Below, in pieces: positions 15,297 through 23,409 of a stretch of 64,000 nucleotides of DNA. Every line of letters begins with the position of its first letter. Position 1 is the first letter of the stretch. The stretch lies in the NCBI RefSeq assembly GCF_029541745.1, contig NZ_CP089746.1, forward strand, positions 6,023,559 through 6,087,558, read 5' to 3'. This DNA is from Streptomyces sp. LX-29 (lineage in GTDB: Bacteria > Actinomycetota > Actinomycetes > Streptomycetales > Streptomycetaceae). Position numbers and translations under genes: made by a program. The notes below the pieces were generated by a model. The model did no database searches. It was not told the DNA's origin and saw only the letters and a list, made by a program, of their open reading frames with translations.

Positions 15297-17729
15297 TCAG
15301 CCTCGCTGACGACTCGGCCGCCGCAGGAGGGCGGTCAGCCGGGACCAGCGCGGCGCGCCCCAGCCCCAGCGCGCGATGAACGCGTGCCAGCGCAGCGAGT
15401 ACGTCCAGACCACCCGCAAGGCCGAACGCGGGGCCAGAAGGGCGCCCAGCCGGGCACCCCGGCCCGCCGTGGCCCGCAGGCCCGCCGCCACCCGTCGCAC
15501 ATCGTCGGCGAGCCCCGTCACCGGGCGCGGTCGCGGCGCGTACAGCACCTGCTCGACCGCCTCGGCGACCCGGTGTGCGGCCTCCGCCGCCGCCGTGTCG
15601 AGCTTCCCGATCTGGACGATGCGTATGACGGTCATCCGCGAGGTCTGAGCGTCGTCGGGCGCGATGCCGTAGTCCCACGCCGTGTCGATGAGCTCACGCC
15701 AGGCGGCGAGGGTCCGCTCGGCGGCGTCCTCCGGGGTGCGCCCGCCGGAGCCCCCCAGCCGCCGGGATCGCGTCCGCAGTCGCCAGGCCATGGGCGACAG
15801 GGGAAGCACGACGATCAGCAGGACCAGCGCGCCGAGCCCGATGAGGGTGTGGACCTCCCAGCCGCCGCCGGCGGCCTCCTGCTCGGGCTCCTTCTTCGCC
15901 GGGGCCCCGCAGTCGCCCAGCTTCTTCGCCTGCGGCGAGCAGCTGTCCTTGGGGGCCGGCGTCGCCGGGACCTGCGCGGGAGAGGTCGGCTTCGCCGTCT
16001 CGCGCCGCCGCTCGTCGTCCTCGGAGGGGACCGGCCGGGTGGTGTAGTCCGGCTGGTTGCCGCGGGTCGGCGTGGGCTCGAAGCGCGTCCAGCCCACCCC
16101 TTCGAAGTACAGCTCGGGCCAGGCGTGCGCGTCCTTGACGCCGACCGAGTACGAGCCGCTCGCCTGCCGGACGCCCGGGGTGAAGCCGACCGCGACCCGG
16201 GCCGGGATGCCCAGCGTGCGGGCCATCGCCGCCATCGAGAACGAGTAGTGGACGCAGAAGCCCTCCTTCTGCTCCAGGAACGTGGCGATCGCCTGGGGGC
16301 CGCTGCCCGTCTCCACCTCGGTGTCGTAACGGAAGCCGCCGTTGACGGAGAACCAGTCCTGGAGTTTGACCGCCTTCTCGTAGGCGTTGCGGCCGCCGGC
16401 GGTCACCTCCCGCGCCCGCTCCGCGACGACGGGCGGCAGCGAGTCCGGGACCTCGGTGTACTCCCGCAGAAGCTGGGCGGGCGGTGCCGGAGCCTCGGCC
16501 AGCTGCGTGGCCGTGGGCTGCACCTGGAGGCTGGTGACGCGGTAGCTCGCGCCCTTGGTGGTCTGACCGCGGTCACCGACCAGCGTCCGGCCCTCGGGTT
16601 CGAACCGCCAGCGCCCCCGGATGTCGACCCGCGAGGCGGGGTACGGCAGCGGAAGCCAGGTCTGCGCGTAATTCTTGGCGGCGGACAGGGAGGTGGAGAC
16701 CTCGGGCGCGAGCACGTCCTTGGCGAGCCCCGGCGGCTGCGGCAGCGTCGGTGGCACGTCCGTGACCCGCCGCTCCGAGGGCTTCCAGGACGCGCCGTCG
16801 AACTTGTCCAGCGCCACTATCCGCAGATACATGTCCTGCGGAGCCGGCGAGGAGGTGCTGTAGCGCAGCACCTCGCGGTTCTCCGGCTGGTTGAGGCTGT
16901 TCTGCAGCGAGACCAGCGGATTCACCGCGGAGATGGTGCCGCCCCCGTCGCCCTGCCCGGCGCCGGAACCCTGGCGGTCCAGCAGCCCGCCGCCCAGCGA
17001 CGGCAGCATCGCGGGCACCGCGAGCGCGATGCCCAGCGCCAGCGCGCCGATCCTTCGACCGGTGCGCACCGGGGCGAGGGCCGGGCCGTCGGCTGCCGGC
17101 GCCAGACCGCCGTACGACCGGGCCGGCGCCTGGCCGCCGCCGAAGACCCGGCCCCACTGCGCGAGCCGGTCCCGGCCCTCGGCCAGCAGCAGGAGCAGAT
17201 AGCCGGCCGCGGCGAACAGGAACCACAGCCAGTCCCTGCCGCCGTCGGCCAGCCCGGCCGCGACCGAGTAGAGGGCGAGCAGCGGAAGTCCGGCCGGCGC
17301 CGCGCTGCGGTAGGTCACCGCGAGCGCGTCCACCACCAGGCCGATCAGCAGCACCCCGCCGACGAGCATCAACCGGATACCGTCGGTCAGCGGCGCCGGG
17401 ATGGCGTACAGCCCGACGTCGTCGCTGCCGTCGCCCAGCAGCTGGCCGAACTCCCGGAACACCCCCGGACCGGGGAGCACGCCGAGGAACGCCTCACGGC
17501 GCGCGAAGACGGCGGTCAGCATCAACAGCGCCACCAGCGCCTGCGCCGCCACGGTCAGCGGCCGTGCCAGCGGCACGCGGCGCGCCACGGCGCCCACCGC
17601 GCTCTGGATCGCGAGCAGGATCACCGCCTGCACCATCCAGCCGCGCGCGTCGACCAGCGGCAGCATCGCGGACGACGCCGCCAGCGTCGCCAGGGCCGCG
17701 CAGATCGTCAGCCGCACGCTTCCGCTCAT
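15297..17729 (-). CDS. TgpA-type transglutaminase-domain membrane protein
   Basis: An 810-residue protein with five or six N-terminal membrane helices (to about residue 210), a large extracytoplasmic region, a transglutaminase-like domain, another helix near residue 640 and a cytoplasmic DUF4129-like tail. The catalytic triad region is visible: EGFCVHYSFSMAAMAR with the Cys at about 491, then DAHAWPELYFEGVGW with the His at about 535. Together with the adjacent DUF58 and MoxR genes it forms a common actinobacterial trio. The physiological substrate of the trio is not known. Confidence 0.9.
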   Translation of the reverse strand: MSGSVRLTICAALATLAASSAMLPLVDARGWMVQAVILLAIQSAVGAVARRVPLARPLTVAAQALVALLMLTAVFARREAFLGVLPGPGVFREFGQLLGDGSDDVGLYAIPAPLTDGIRLMLVGGVLLIGLVVDALAVTYRSAAPAGLPLLALYSVAAGLADGGRDWLWFLFAAAGYLLLLLAEGRDRLAQWGRVFGGGQAPARSYGGLAPAADGPALAPVRTGRRIGALALGIALAVPAMLPSLGGGLLDRQGSGAGQGDGGGTISAVNPLVSLQNSLNQPENREVLRYSTSSPAPQDMYLRIVALDKFDGASWKPSERRVTDVPPTLPQPPGLAKDVLAPEVSTSLSAAKNYAQTWLPLPYPASRVDIRGRWRFEPEGRTLVGDRGQTTKGASYRVTSLQVQPTATQLAEAPAPPAQLLREYTEVPDSLPPVVAERAREVTAGGRNAYEKAVKLQDWFSVNGGFRYDTEVETGSGPQAIATFLEQKEGFCVHYSFSMAAMARTLGIPARVAVGFTPGVRQASGSYSVGVKDAHAWPELYFEGVGWTRFEPTPTRGNQPDYTTRPVPSEDDERRRETAKPTSPAQVPATPAPKDSCSPQAKKLGDCGAPAKKEPEQEAAGGGWEVHTLIGLGALVLLIVVLPLSPMAWRLRTRSRRLGGSGGRTPEDAAERTLAAWRELIDTAWDYGIAPDDAQTSRMTVIRIVQIGKLDTAAAEAAHRVAEAVEQVLYAPRPRPVTGLADDVRRVAAGLRATAGRGARLGALLAPRSALRVVWTYSLRWHAFIARWGWGAPRWSRLTALLRRPSRQRG

Positions 17730-17797
17730 GCCGCGCCCCGTTCCACCGGCCTCTGTGCCATGGTCATCGCATCGCCGTCCGCACCCGCATCGCTCAC
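17726..17797 (-). CDS. 23-codon ORF bridging the DUF58 and transglutaminase genes
   Basis: A GTG at 17797 overlaps the DUF58 stop (GTGA), and its TGA at 17726-17728 overlaps the transglutaminase ATG (ATGA). The ORF therefore fills the 64-base gap exactly and keeps ribosomes moving through the operon. The peptide (start VSDAGADGDAMTMAQ) has no recognisable domain. It may be a translational-coupling device and not a functional peptide. The overlaps are seen directly; translation is inferred. Confidence 0.45.
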   Translation of the reverse strand: MSDAGADGDAMTMAQRPVERGAA

Positions 17798-19149
17798 TGC
17801 CAGCCCCCCGTCATGCCGCTCACCGAGGGCGCTCCGGCCCCGGCCTCGGCCTGCCGCCACAGCGCCGTCAGCGGGGTGCCGGGGCCGACCCGCAGCGCCG
17901 TCCAACCCGCCTCGCGCAGCAGCTGAAGACGCCGCTGAAGGGGGTCGGAGGCCGTCCCGGCGCCACCTGCCCAGGCGGCGTTGTCCAGGAGGAACGCCAC
18001 CGCGCCACCGCTGCGCTGACGCATCCGGGCGACCACGGCGGCCTGCTCCTCATCAAGATCGCCGAGGAACGCTACCAGCAGCCCCTCACCGCCTCCGCGC
18101 AGCAGGTCGTAGGCCGGCGACAGCCCGGGCTCCGCCGAGTGGTCCATGACCGCGAGGGCGTCCAGCAGCAGGCCGACGGTGTCCGCCGACTCCAGGACGG
18201 GGCCGGAGAAGCCGCTGCCGCCGTCGGTGCCGGGCACCGAGGCCCCGGTGTCCGTGAGCAGACGCACGGCGTATCCGCGCTGGAGGAGATGGACGGCGAC
18301 CGAGGCGGCCCCGGAGACGGCCCACTCGAAGGCCGAGTCGGGCCCCGAGCCGAAGTGCGCCGTCTCCCGGGTGTCCAGCAGCACCGTGCAGCGGGCGCGC
18401 TGTGGCTGCTCCTCCCGGCGGACCATCAGCTCGCCGTAGCGCGCGGTGGACCGCCAGTGGACTCGGCGCAGGTCGTCGCCGTGGCGGTAGCCGCGCGGGA
18501 TCACGTCGTCCTCGCCGGCCAGCGCCAGCGAGCGGTTGCGCCCGTCCCCGTAGCCCGCGGCCTCGCCCGCGAGGCGCACCGCGGGGAGCGGCTCCACCCG
18601 CGGCACCACCGTCAACAGGTCGTACGAGCTGAAACCGCGGGTCAGCTCGCACATACCGAACGGGTCGGTCAGCCGCAGCTGCAGCGGGCCCAGCGGATAG
18701 CGGCCGCGCAGGTCGGAGCGGACCCGGTAGGACACCTCGCGCCGGCCGCCGGGCTCCACCCGGTCCAGGACGAAGCGGGGGCGCGGACCGAGCACATAGG
18801 GCACCCGGTCCTGGAGCATCAGCAGCCCGGTGGGGAGCCGGGAGATGTTGTCGACGCGCAGGTGCACCCGTGCCTCAGAGCCCGCCGGCACCCGCGCGGG
18901 GCTGAGCCGCCGGCTGCCCGCCACGCGGCACCGGGTGCGGTAGACCACCGCCACGCACACCAGCGGCAGCGCGGCCAGCAGCAGCCCGACCCGCAGCAGG
19001 TCCCCCTGGCCCAGCACATAGCTGCACATCGCGGCCGCGATGCCCGCGGCCAGGAACGAGCGGCCGCGCGTGGTCAGCCCCGAGAGGGCGACCCGCACCG
19101 CACCCCTGTCGTCACCGCCCTCCGGCGGTGTCCCCCCTGCCGACATCAC
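17794..19149 (-). CDS. DUF58 (vWA-like) membrane-anchored protein
   Basis: A 451-residue protein with two N-terminal hydrophobic segments (about residues 25-65) and the DUF58 core motif seen as GEDDVIPRGYRHGDDLRRVHWRSTARYGELMVRREE, read here as two parts: DVIPRGYRHGDDLRRVHW and LMVRREE. DUF58 proteins carry a von Willebrand A-like fold and occur beside MoxR ATPases. Its ATG overlaps the moxR stop by four bases. The role is probably as an adaptor or client of MoxR in envelope assembly, by family association only. Confidence 0.9.
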   Translation of the reverse strand: MMSAGGTPPEGGDDRGAVRVALSGLTTRGRSFLAAGIAAAMCSYVLGQGDLLRVGLLLAALPLVCVAVVYRTRCRVAGSRRLSPARVPAGSEARVHLRVDNISRLPTGLLMLQDRVPYVLGPRPRFVLDRVEPGGRREVSYRVRSDLRGRYPLGPLQLRLTDPFGMCELTRGFSSYDLLTVVPRVEPLPAVRLAGEAAGYGDGRNRSLALAGEDDVIPRGYRHGDDLRRVHWRSTARYGELMVRREEQPQRARCTVLLDTRETAHFGSGPDSAFEWAVSGAASVAVHLLQRGYAVRLLTDTGASVPGTDGGSGFSGPVLESADTVGLLLDALAVMDHSAEPGLSPAYDLLRGGGEGLLVAFLGDLDEEQAAVVARMRQRSGGAVAFLLDNAAWAGGAGTASDPLQRRLQLLREAGWTALRVGPGTPLTALWRQAEAGAGAPSVSGMTGGWQ

Positions 19150-20282
19150 AGCCTCCGCGCGCCCGGCGGCTGTGTGCCGTACTCCACCGGCCCGGCGGGC
19201 GGCGGACCGGCCGGGGCGGCGGGCATCACCGGGGCGCCGACGGGCGGCGCGGCCAGGTGCGCACCGGCCATCGGCGGCGCGGCCATCGGCGGCTGCTGGC
19301 GCTGCGCCGCGCGGGAAGCGGAGCTGGGCACCGGCGTGCGGTGCAGGATCTCCGCGACGACCTGCTCGGAGGTGCGCCGGTTCAGCTGGGCCTGGGCGGT
19401 CGGCAGCAGCCGGTGCGCCAGCACCGGGACGGCCAGGCCCTGCACGTCGTCCGGCAGCGCGTACTCGCGCCCGGCGAGGGCGGCGGCGGCCTTCGCGGCG
19501 CGCAGCAGGTGCAGCGTCGCCCGCGGCGAGGCGCCCAGCCGCAGCTCGGGGTGGTTCCGGGTGGCGGCCACCAGGTCCACCACATACCGCCGGACCGAGT
19601 CGGCCACATGGACATGGCGCACCGCGTCCACGAGCTTGACGATGTCATCGGCGTGCGCGACCGGCTGCAGGTCGTCCAGCGGCGACAGGCCGCCGTGCAC
19701 ATCCAGCATCTGGAGCTCGGCCTCGGGGCTGGGATAGCCCATCGAGACGCGCGCCATGAAGCGGTCCCGCTGCGCCTCGGGCAGCGGGTAGGTCCCCTCC
19801 ATCTCCACCGGGTTCTGCGTGGCGACCACCATGAAGGGGTTCGGCAGCTCGTAGGTCTGGCCGTCGATGGTGACCTGGCGCTCCTCCATCGACTCCAGCA
19901 GCGCCGACTGGGTCTTGGGCGAGGCGCGGTTGATCTCGTCGCCGATCACGACCTGGGCGAAGATCGCGCCCGGCTTGAACTCGAACTCCCTGCGCTGCTG
20001 GTCGTAGATGCTCACGCCGGTGATGTCCGAGGGCAGCAGGTCGGGCGTGAACTGGATGCGCCGCACCGAGCAGTCGATCGACCGGGCGAGCGCCTTGGCG
20101 AGCATGGTCTTCCCCACGCCCGGGACATCCTCGATCAGCAGATGCCCCTCCGCGAGCAGCACCGTCAGCGAAAGCCGCACGACCTCGGGCTTGCCCTCGA
20201 TCACACCCTCCACCGACCGGCGGACCCGCTCCGCTGTGGTGGTCAGATCGCTGAGGCTCGCTCGCTCGTCATAGGTCGTCAC
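19146..20282 (-). CDS. MoxR-family AAA+ ATPase
   Basis: A 378-residue AAA+ chaperone-like ATPase: Walker A EDVPGVGKTML, Walker B VVIGDEINRA, sensor-1 region FMVVATQNPVEMEGTYPLPEAQ and the LLRAAKAAAALAGREYALPDD sensor-2 region. The C-terminal 60 residues are Pro/Ala-rich. The GTG at 20282 was chosen over an upstream ATG at 20402 because GAGGAGGG lies a few bases before it. It heads the moxR-DUF58-transglutaminase operon. Confidence 0.92.
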   Translation of the reverse strand: MTTYDERASLSDLTTTAERVRRSVEGVIEGKPEVVRLSLTVLLAEGHLLIEDVPGVGKTMLAKALARSIDCSVRRIQFTPDLLPSDITGVSIYDQQRREFEFKPGAIFAQVVIGDEINRASPKTQSALLESMEERQVTIDGQTYELPNPFMVVATQNPVEMEGTYPLPEAQRDRFMARVSMGYPSPEAELQMLDVHGGLSPLDDLQPVAHADDIVKLVDAVRHVHVADSVRRYVVDLVAATRNHPELRLGASPRATLHLLRAAKAAAALAGREYALPDDVQGLAVPVLAHRLLPTAQAQLNRRTSEQVVAEILHRTPVPSSASRAAQRQQPPMAAPPMAGAHLAAPPVGAPVMPAAPAGPPPAGPVEYGTQPPGARRL

Positions 20283-20480
20283 CCGGCCCTCCTCGGCCCG
20301 TTCATCAGGGCCGTCTGCCTGTACCGACCCGGCCCACCCCGAAACGCCGACATGCGCCCCCGCGGTCGCGGGGGCGATGTCTCTCCGCATTCTGGCCGTC
20401 ACCGCCGCATCTCGTCACTCGCCTGTGGATAACCCAGGGGAATCGTCGAGAGTGCCTCGGTCCGGTCAGCTCCTACTCCG

Positions 20481-21074
20481 TCACTCCTGCGCGTCGGTCG
20501 GCCCGGCGGGGTCGATCTCGCGCAGCAGGCCCGTCGTCACATCGAAGACGAAGCCTCGCACATCATCCTTGTGCAGCAGGAAGGGGGAGGTCCGCACCCG
20601 CTGCATGGACTGGCGGACGTCCCGGTCGAGGTCCTTGAACGCCTCGACCGCCCACGCCGGACGCTGGCCGACCTCCGCCTCCAGCTCATGCCGGAAGTCC
20701 TCGGTCAGGTTCAGCAGACCGCACCCGGTGTGGTGGATGAGCATCACGCTCCGGGTGCCCAGCGCGCGCTGGCTGATGGTGAGGGAACGAATGACGTCGT
20801 CGGTGACCACGCCGCCCGCGTTGCGGATGGTGTGGCAGTCGCCCAGTTCCAGCCCGAGTGCGGCGTGGAGGTCGAGACGGGCGTCCATGCAGGCGACCAC
20901 GGCGACGCGCTGCACAGGGCGGGCGTCGACCCCGGGGTCGTGGAACTCGGTCGCGTATCGGGAGTTGGCTTCGACGAAACGGTCTATGACCGTGCCTTCC
21001 GTGGGGAATGTGCTCACACGGACATCGTCGCTGTCGGTGGAGTGGGGCAGCGGCTGAGGCGCGGATATCGACAT
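20481..21074 (-). CDS. Beta-class carbonic anhydrase
   Basis: A 197-residue enzyme that interconverts CO2 and bicarbonate. Zinc ligands and the Asp-Arg dyad of beta-carbonic anhydrases are visible: Cys62, Asp64 and Arg66 in ACMDARLD, and His plus Cys118 in LIHHTGCG. NAGGVVTDDVIRSL is the conserved helix after strand 2. It most resembles the compact Rv1284-like subgroup. TACCTT (21086-21081) six bases before the ATG suggests leaderless expression from the shared, divergent dcw regulatory region. Confidence 0.92.
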   Translation of the reverse strand: MSISAPQPLPHSTDSDDVRVSTFPTEGTVIDRFVEANSRYATEFHDPGVDARPVQRVAVVACMDARLDLHAALGLELGDCHTIRNAGGVVTDDVIRSLTISQRALGTRSVMLIHHTGCGLLNLTEDFRHELEAEVGQRPAWAVEAFKDLDRDVRQSMQRVRTSPFLLHKDDVRGFVFDVTTGLLREIDPAGPTDAQE

Positions 21075-21156
21075 GGTTCGAAGGTATGCGGCCAGGTGCG
21101 GTTCTGTCGGCTGTGAGGTCGGGCAAACATGGGCAACAAGACCTGTCAGCTCCAGG

Positions 21157-21174
21157 GTGTGACGTAACCCACAC
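21157..21174. promoter_or_regulatory. Inverted repeat in the divergent carbonic anhydrase/rsmH region
   Basis: GTGTG (21157-21161) and CACAC (21170-21174) flank eight bases. The shape is Crp-like, but the match to the published Streptomyces Crp consensus is imperfect, so the binding protein is unknown. Confidence 0.3.
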
Positions 21175-21246
21175 AGGTGGTAAGAGTTCCGCCGAGCGGG
21201 TGAGCCCCGGGGGCCACAAGGACGGAGAGACGCGCTGGCCAGTTGA

Positions 21247-21289
21247 TTGACCGAGGGGACGAGTGGACTAAAGTGGCGCGAAGTGGGAG
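21247..21289 (+). promoter_or_regulatory. dcw promoter with three MraZ-like boxes
   Basis: TTGACC (21247-21252), a 16-base spacer and TAAAGT (21269-21274) make a good vegetative promoter. Over it lie three GTGG motifs at 21264, 21274 and 21284 (give or take one), written GAGTGG, AAAGTGG and GAAGTGG, each 10 bases apart. Direct AAAGTG-type repeats with 10-bp phasing are the known binding pattern of MraZ, the dcw regulator. No mraZ gene lies in the window. The rsmH leader would be about 185 bases and carries no convincing ORF. Confidence 0.7.
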
Positions 21290-21467
21290 GCGTGACGCTC
21301 CCCTTGGATTCCGGAAACTCGACGCGCGCGGCGCGTACGTACCTCTCGGCCTCCTCCCGCTCCCGGCCGCCTGACGTCCCTTCCCCGGCGCCAGAACGCC
21401 ACTTCCCCTTCAGAGCGGGCGGGGACCCGGCGGTACGTGCCGCCGCGCCGGACCCTCAGAAGGGCGC

Positions 21468-22427
21468 ATGAGCAGCAACGCTCTCCACGTACCCGTCATG
21501 CTCCAGCGCTGTCTGGACATGCTGGCTCCCGCGCTCGTCCAGCCCGGAGCGGTCGTGGTCGACTGCACCCTGGGCCTGGGCGGGCACAGCGAGGCGCTGC
21601 TGGCCACCTTTCCCGACGTCCGGCTGATCGCGCTCGACCGCGACCCGGCCGCCCTCAAGCTCTCCGGCGAGCGGCTCGCGCCCTACGGCGACCGCGCCAC
21701 CCTCGTGCACGCCGTCTACGACGAGCTCCCCGAGGTCCTCGACCGGCTCGGCGTGCCCAGCGTCCAGGGCGTCCTCTTCGACCTCGGCGTCTCCTCCATG
21801 CAGCTGGACGAGGCCGACCGCGGCTTCGCGTACGCGCAGGACGCGCCGCTGGACATGCGGATGGACCAGACGACCGGGATCAGCGCCGCCGAGGTGCTCA
21901 ACACCTACCCGCCCGGCGAGCTGGTCCGCATCCTGCGCGCCTACGGCGAGGAGAAGTTCGCCAAGAAGATCGTCGACGCGGTGGTCAGGGAGCGGGCGAA
22001 GGAACCGTTCACCAACAGCGCCCGGCTGGTGGAGCTGATCCGCGCCGCGCTGCCGCAGGCCGCCAAGCGCACCGGGGGCAACCCCGCCAAGCGCACCTTC
22101 CAGGCGCTGCGCATCGAGGTCAACGGCGAGCTGGCGGTGCTGGAGCGCGCCATCCCGGCAGCCGTCTCGGCGCTCGCCCTGGGCGGTCGCATCGCCGTCC
22201 TCTCGTACCACTCGCTGGAGGACCGCCTGGTCAAGCAGGTCTTCGCGGCGGGCGCCAGCAACACGGCCCCGCCCGGCCTGCCCGTCGTCCCCGAGCGCTA
22301 CCAGCCCCGTCTGAAGCTCCTCACGCGCGGCGCCGAGCTGCCCACCGAGGAGGAGGTCGCCGAGAACCGGCGCGCCGCCCCCGCGCGGCTGCGCGGCGCG
22401 CAGCGCATCCGCGAGGACGCCCCGTGA
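21468..22427 (+). CDS. rsmH: 16S rRNA (cytosine-1402-N4)-methyltransferase RsmH
   Basis: RsmH (MraW) methylates C1402 in the ribosomal decoding centre and is normally the first enzyme gene of dcw clusters. The 319-residue protein shows HVPVMLQRCLDML, the SAM motif VVDCTLGLGGHSEALL, ALDRDPAALK, GVLFDLGVSSMQLDEADRGFA and SYHSLEDRLVKQ. The ATG follows AGAAGGGCG. The gene ends in a GTGA overlap with the next small ORF. Confidence 0.96.
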   Translation: MSSNALHVPVMLQRCLDMLAPALVQPGAVVVDCTLGLGGHSEALLATFPDVRLIALDRDPAALKLSGERLAPYGDRATLVHAVYDELPEVLDRLGVPSVQGVLFDLGVSSMQLDEADRGFAYAQDAPLDMRMDQTTGISAAEVLNTYPPGELVRILRAYGEEKFAKKIVDAVVRERAKEPFTNSARLVELIRAALPQAAKRTGGNPAKRTFQALRIEVNGELAVLERAIPAAVSALALGGRIAVLSYHSLEDRLVKQVFAAGASNTAPPGLPVVPERYQPRLKLLTRGAELPTEEEVAENRRAAPARLRGAQRIREDAP

Positions 22428-22753
22428 CGGCGCCCCACCACGCGACCTCCCGCGGGGCCGCCGGCACCAGACGCCCCGCGGGTGCCCCGCACCGCGCGGC
22501 GGGGCCGCCCGCCCGCGCGGTGGGCCTCGCGGGTCGTGTTCGCCCCGTGGAGTCGCCTCTCGGTGTCGCGGTGGTGTCCGGCCGCCCCACGGAGGCGTCC
22601 GCCCGCGCGGCGGGTGTCTCCGTCGGCGCCCCCGCCCGCGCGGCGCGACAGCCCGCCTCCGCCGCCGGGACTTCCGCCCGCGCGGGCGGCGCAGCCGGGG
22701 CCCGCGCCCATACGCGGACACCGCACGCCCACGGGGCGGGGGAGACGCTGTGA
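22424..22753 (+). CDS. 109-codon Ala/Arg-rich ORF between rsmH and ftsL
   Basis: The GTG at 22424 overlaps the rsmH stop, and the TGA at 22751-22753 overlaps the ftsL GTG, so the ORF exactly links the two genes. The product is very rich in Ala, Arg, Gly and Pro, with recurrent PARA, SARA and ARAA motifs, no hydrophobic helix and no known domain. Third-position G/C is high but less extreme than in neighbours. It may be a real disordered protein or only a coupling ORF that carries ribosomes to ftsL. Confidence 0.4.
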   Translation: MTAPHHATSRGAAGTRRPAGAPHRAAGPPARAVGLAGRVRPVESPLGVAVVSGRPTEASARAAGVSVGAPARAARQPASAAGTSARAGGAAGARAHTRTPHAHGAGETL

Positions 22754-23409
22754 CGGCGCCCGGGGCCGCCGCGGCCAAGCGGACGCCGTTCGTGTTCCTG
22801 GTCGTGGTGCTGCTCGGCTCCGGGCTGATCGGCCTGCTGGTGCTCAACTCGGCGCTCAACCAGGGCTCCTTCGAGCTCAGCCGGCTGGAGCGGCAGGCGA
22901 CCGAGCTCACCGACGAGCGGCAGGCGTTGCAGCAGGAGGTGGACGAGCTGTCGGCGCCGGACGCCCTGGAGCGCCGCGCCCGTGAGCTGGGCATGGTGCC
23001 CGGCGGCAACCCCGTCTTCCTCGAGCCCGACGGCACGGTCCGCGGCGTGCCCTCCCCGGCCGCCGGCGGCGGCCCCGCGGTGCTCGACGCCCCCGCCGCC
23101 GCGCTGCCCACGGCCCCCCCCCCCCCCCCCCCGCCCGCTGCCCGCCCCCAGCCCGGCCCCGTCCGCCGCCCCGACCTCGGCGAGCCCCGCCGCGCCACCG
23201 GCGGCCTCCGCGTCCGCGTCGCCGAACGCGCCCGTTCCGCTCCCCTCGCCGGCCGCGGCCCCCTCCGTCGCGCCGCTCGCCCCCGCCCCGGCCGCGCCCG
23301 GAGCCACCGCCCCCGCGAAGCCCACCCCGACATCCGGCAGGTGACCTCGTATGACGGCCCCGCGAGATCCTCGGCGCCGCGTGCCGCGCCCCGCCCGCCC
23401 GCGCGGTGA
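22750..23409 (+). CDS. ftsL: Divisome protein FtsL, C-terminal tail probably frameshifted
   Basis: FtsL is a bitopic septum protein that works with DivIC/FtsQ and activates FtsW-FtsI. Residues 14-36 form the single membrane helix (VFLVVVLLGSGLIGLLVLNS), followed by the coiled coil LSRLERQATELTDERQALQQEVDEL and the motif RARELGMVPGGNPVFL. A run of 19 C (23114-23132) follows. As written the frame then turns Arg-rich and runs 59 bases into ftsI. With 18 C it would continue as a Pro/Ala/Ser-rich tail of normal codon use and stop at 23344, six bases before the ftsI start, giving 197 residues. Confidence 0.85.
   Translation: MTAPGAAAAKRTPFVFLVVVLLGSGLIGLLVLNSALNQGSFELSRLERQATELTDERQALQQEVDELSAPDALERRARELGMVPGGNPVFLEPDGTVRGVPSPAAGGGPAVLDAPAAALPTAPPPPPPPAARPQPGPVRRPDLGEPRRATGGLRVRVAERARSAPLAGRGPLRRAARPRPGRARSHRPREAHPDIRQVTSYDGPARSSAPRAAPRPPAR
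23114..23132 (+). repeat. Poly-C tract (19 C) inside ftsL
   Basis: Nineteen consecutive C residues in a Pro-coding stretch. One C fewer restores the reading frame with the typical codon bias, so this is either a sequencing miscount or a slippery, possibly variable tract. Confidence 0.95.

Noticed and set aside
21247..21471. A 74-codon ORF before rsmH as a possible mraZ remnant
   Set aside because: It has no similarity to MraZ (no AbrB-like motifs), covers the promoter itself and has no ribosome site.
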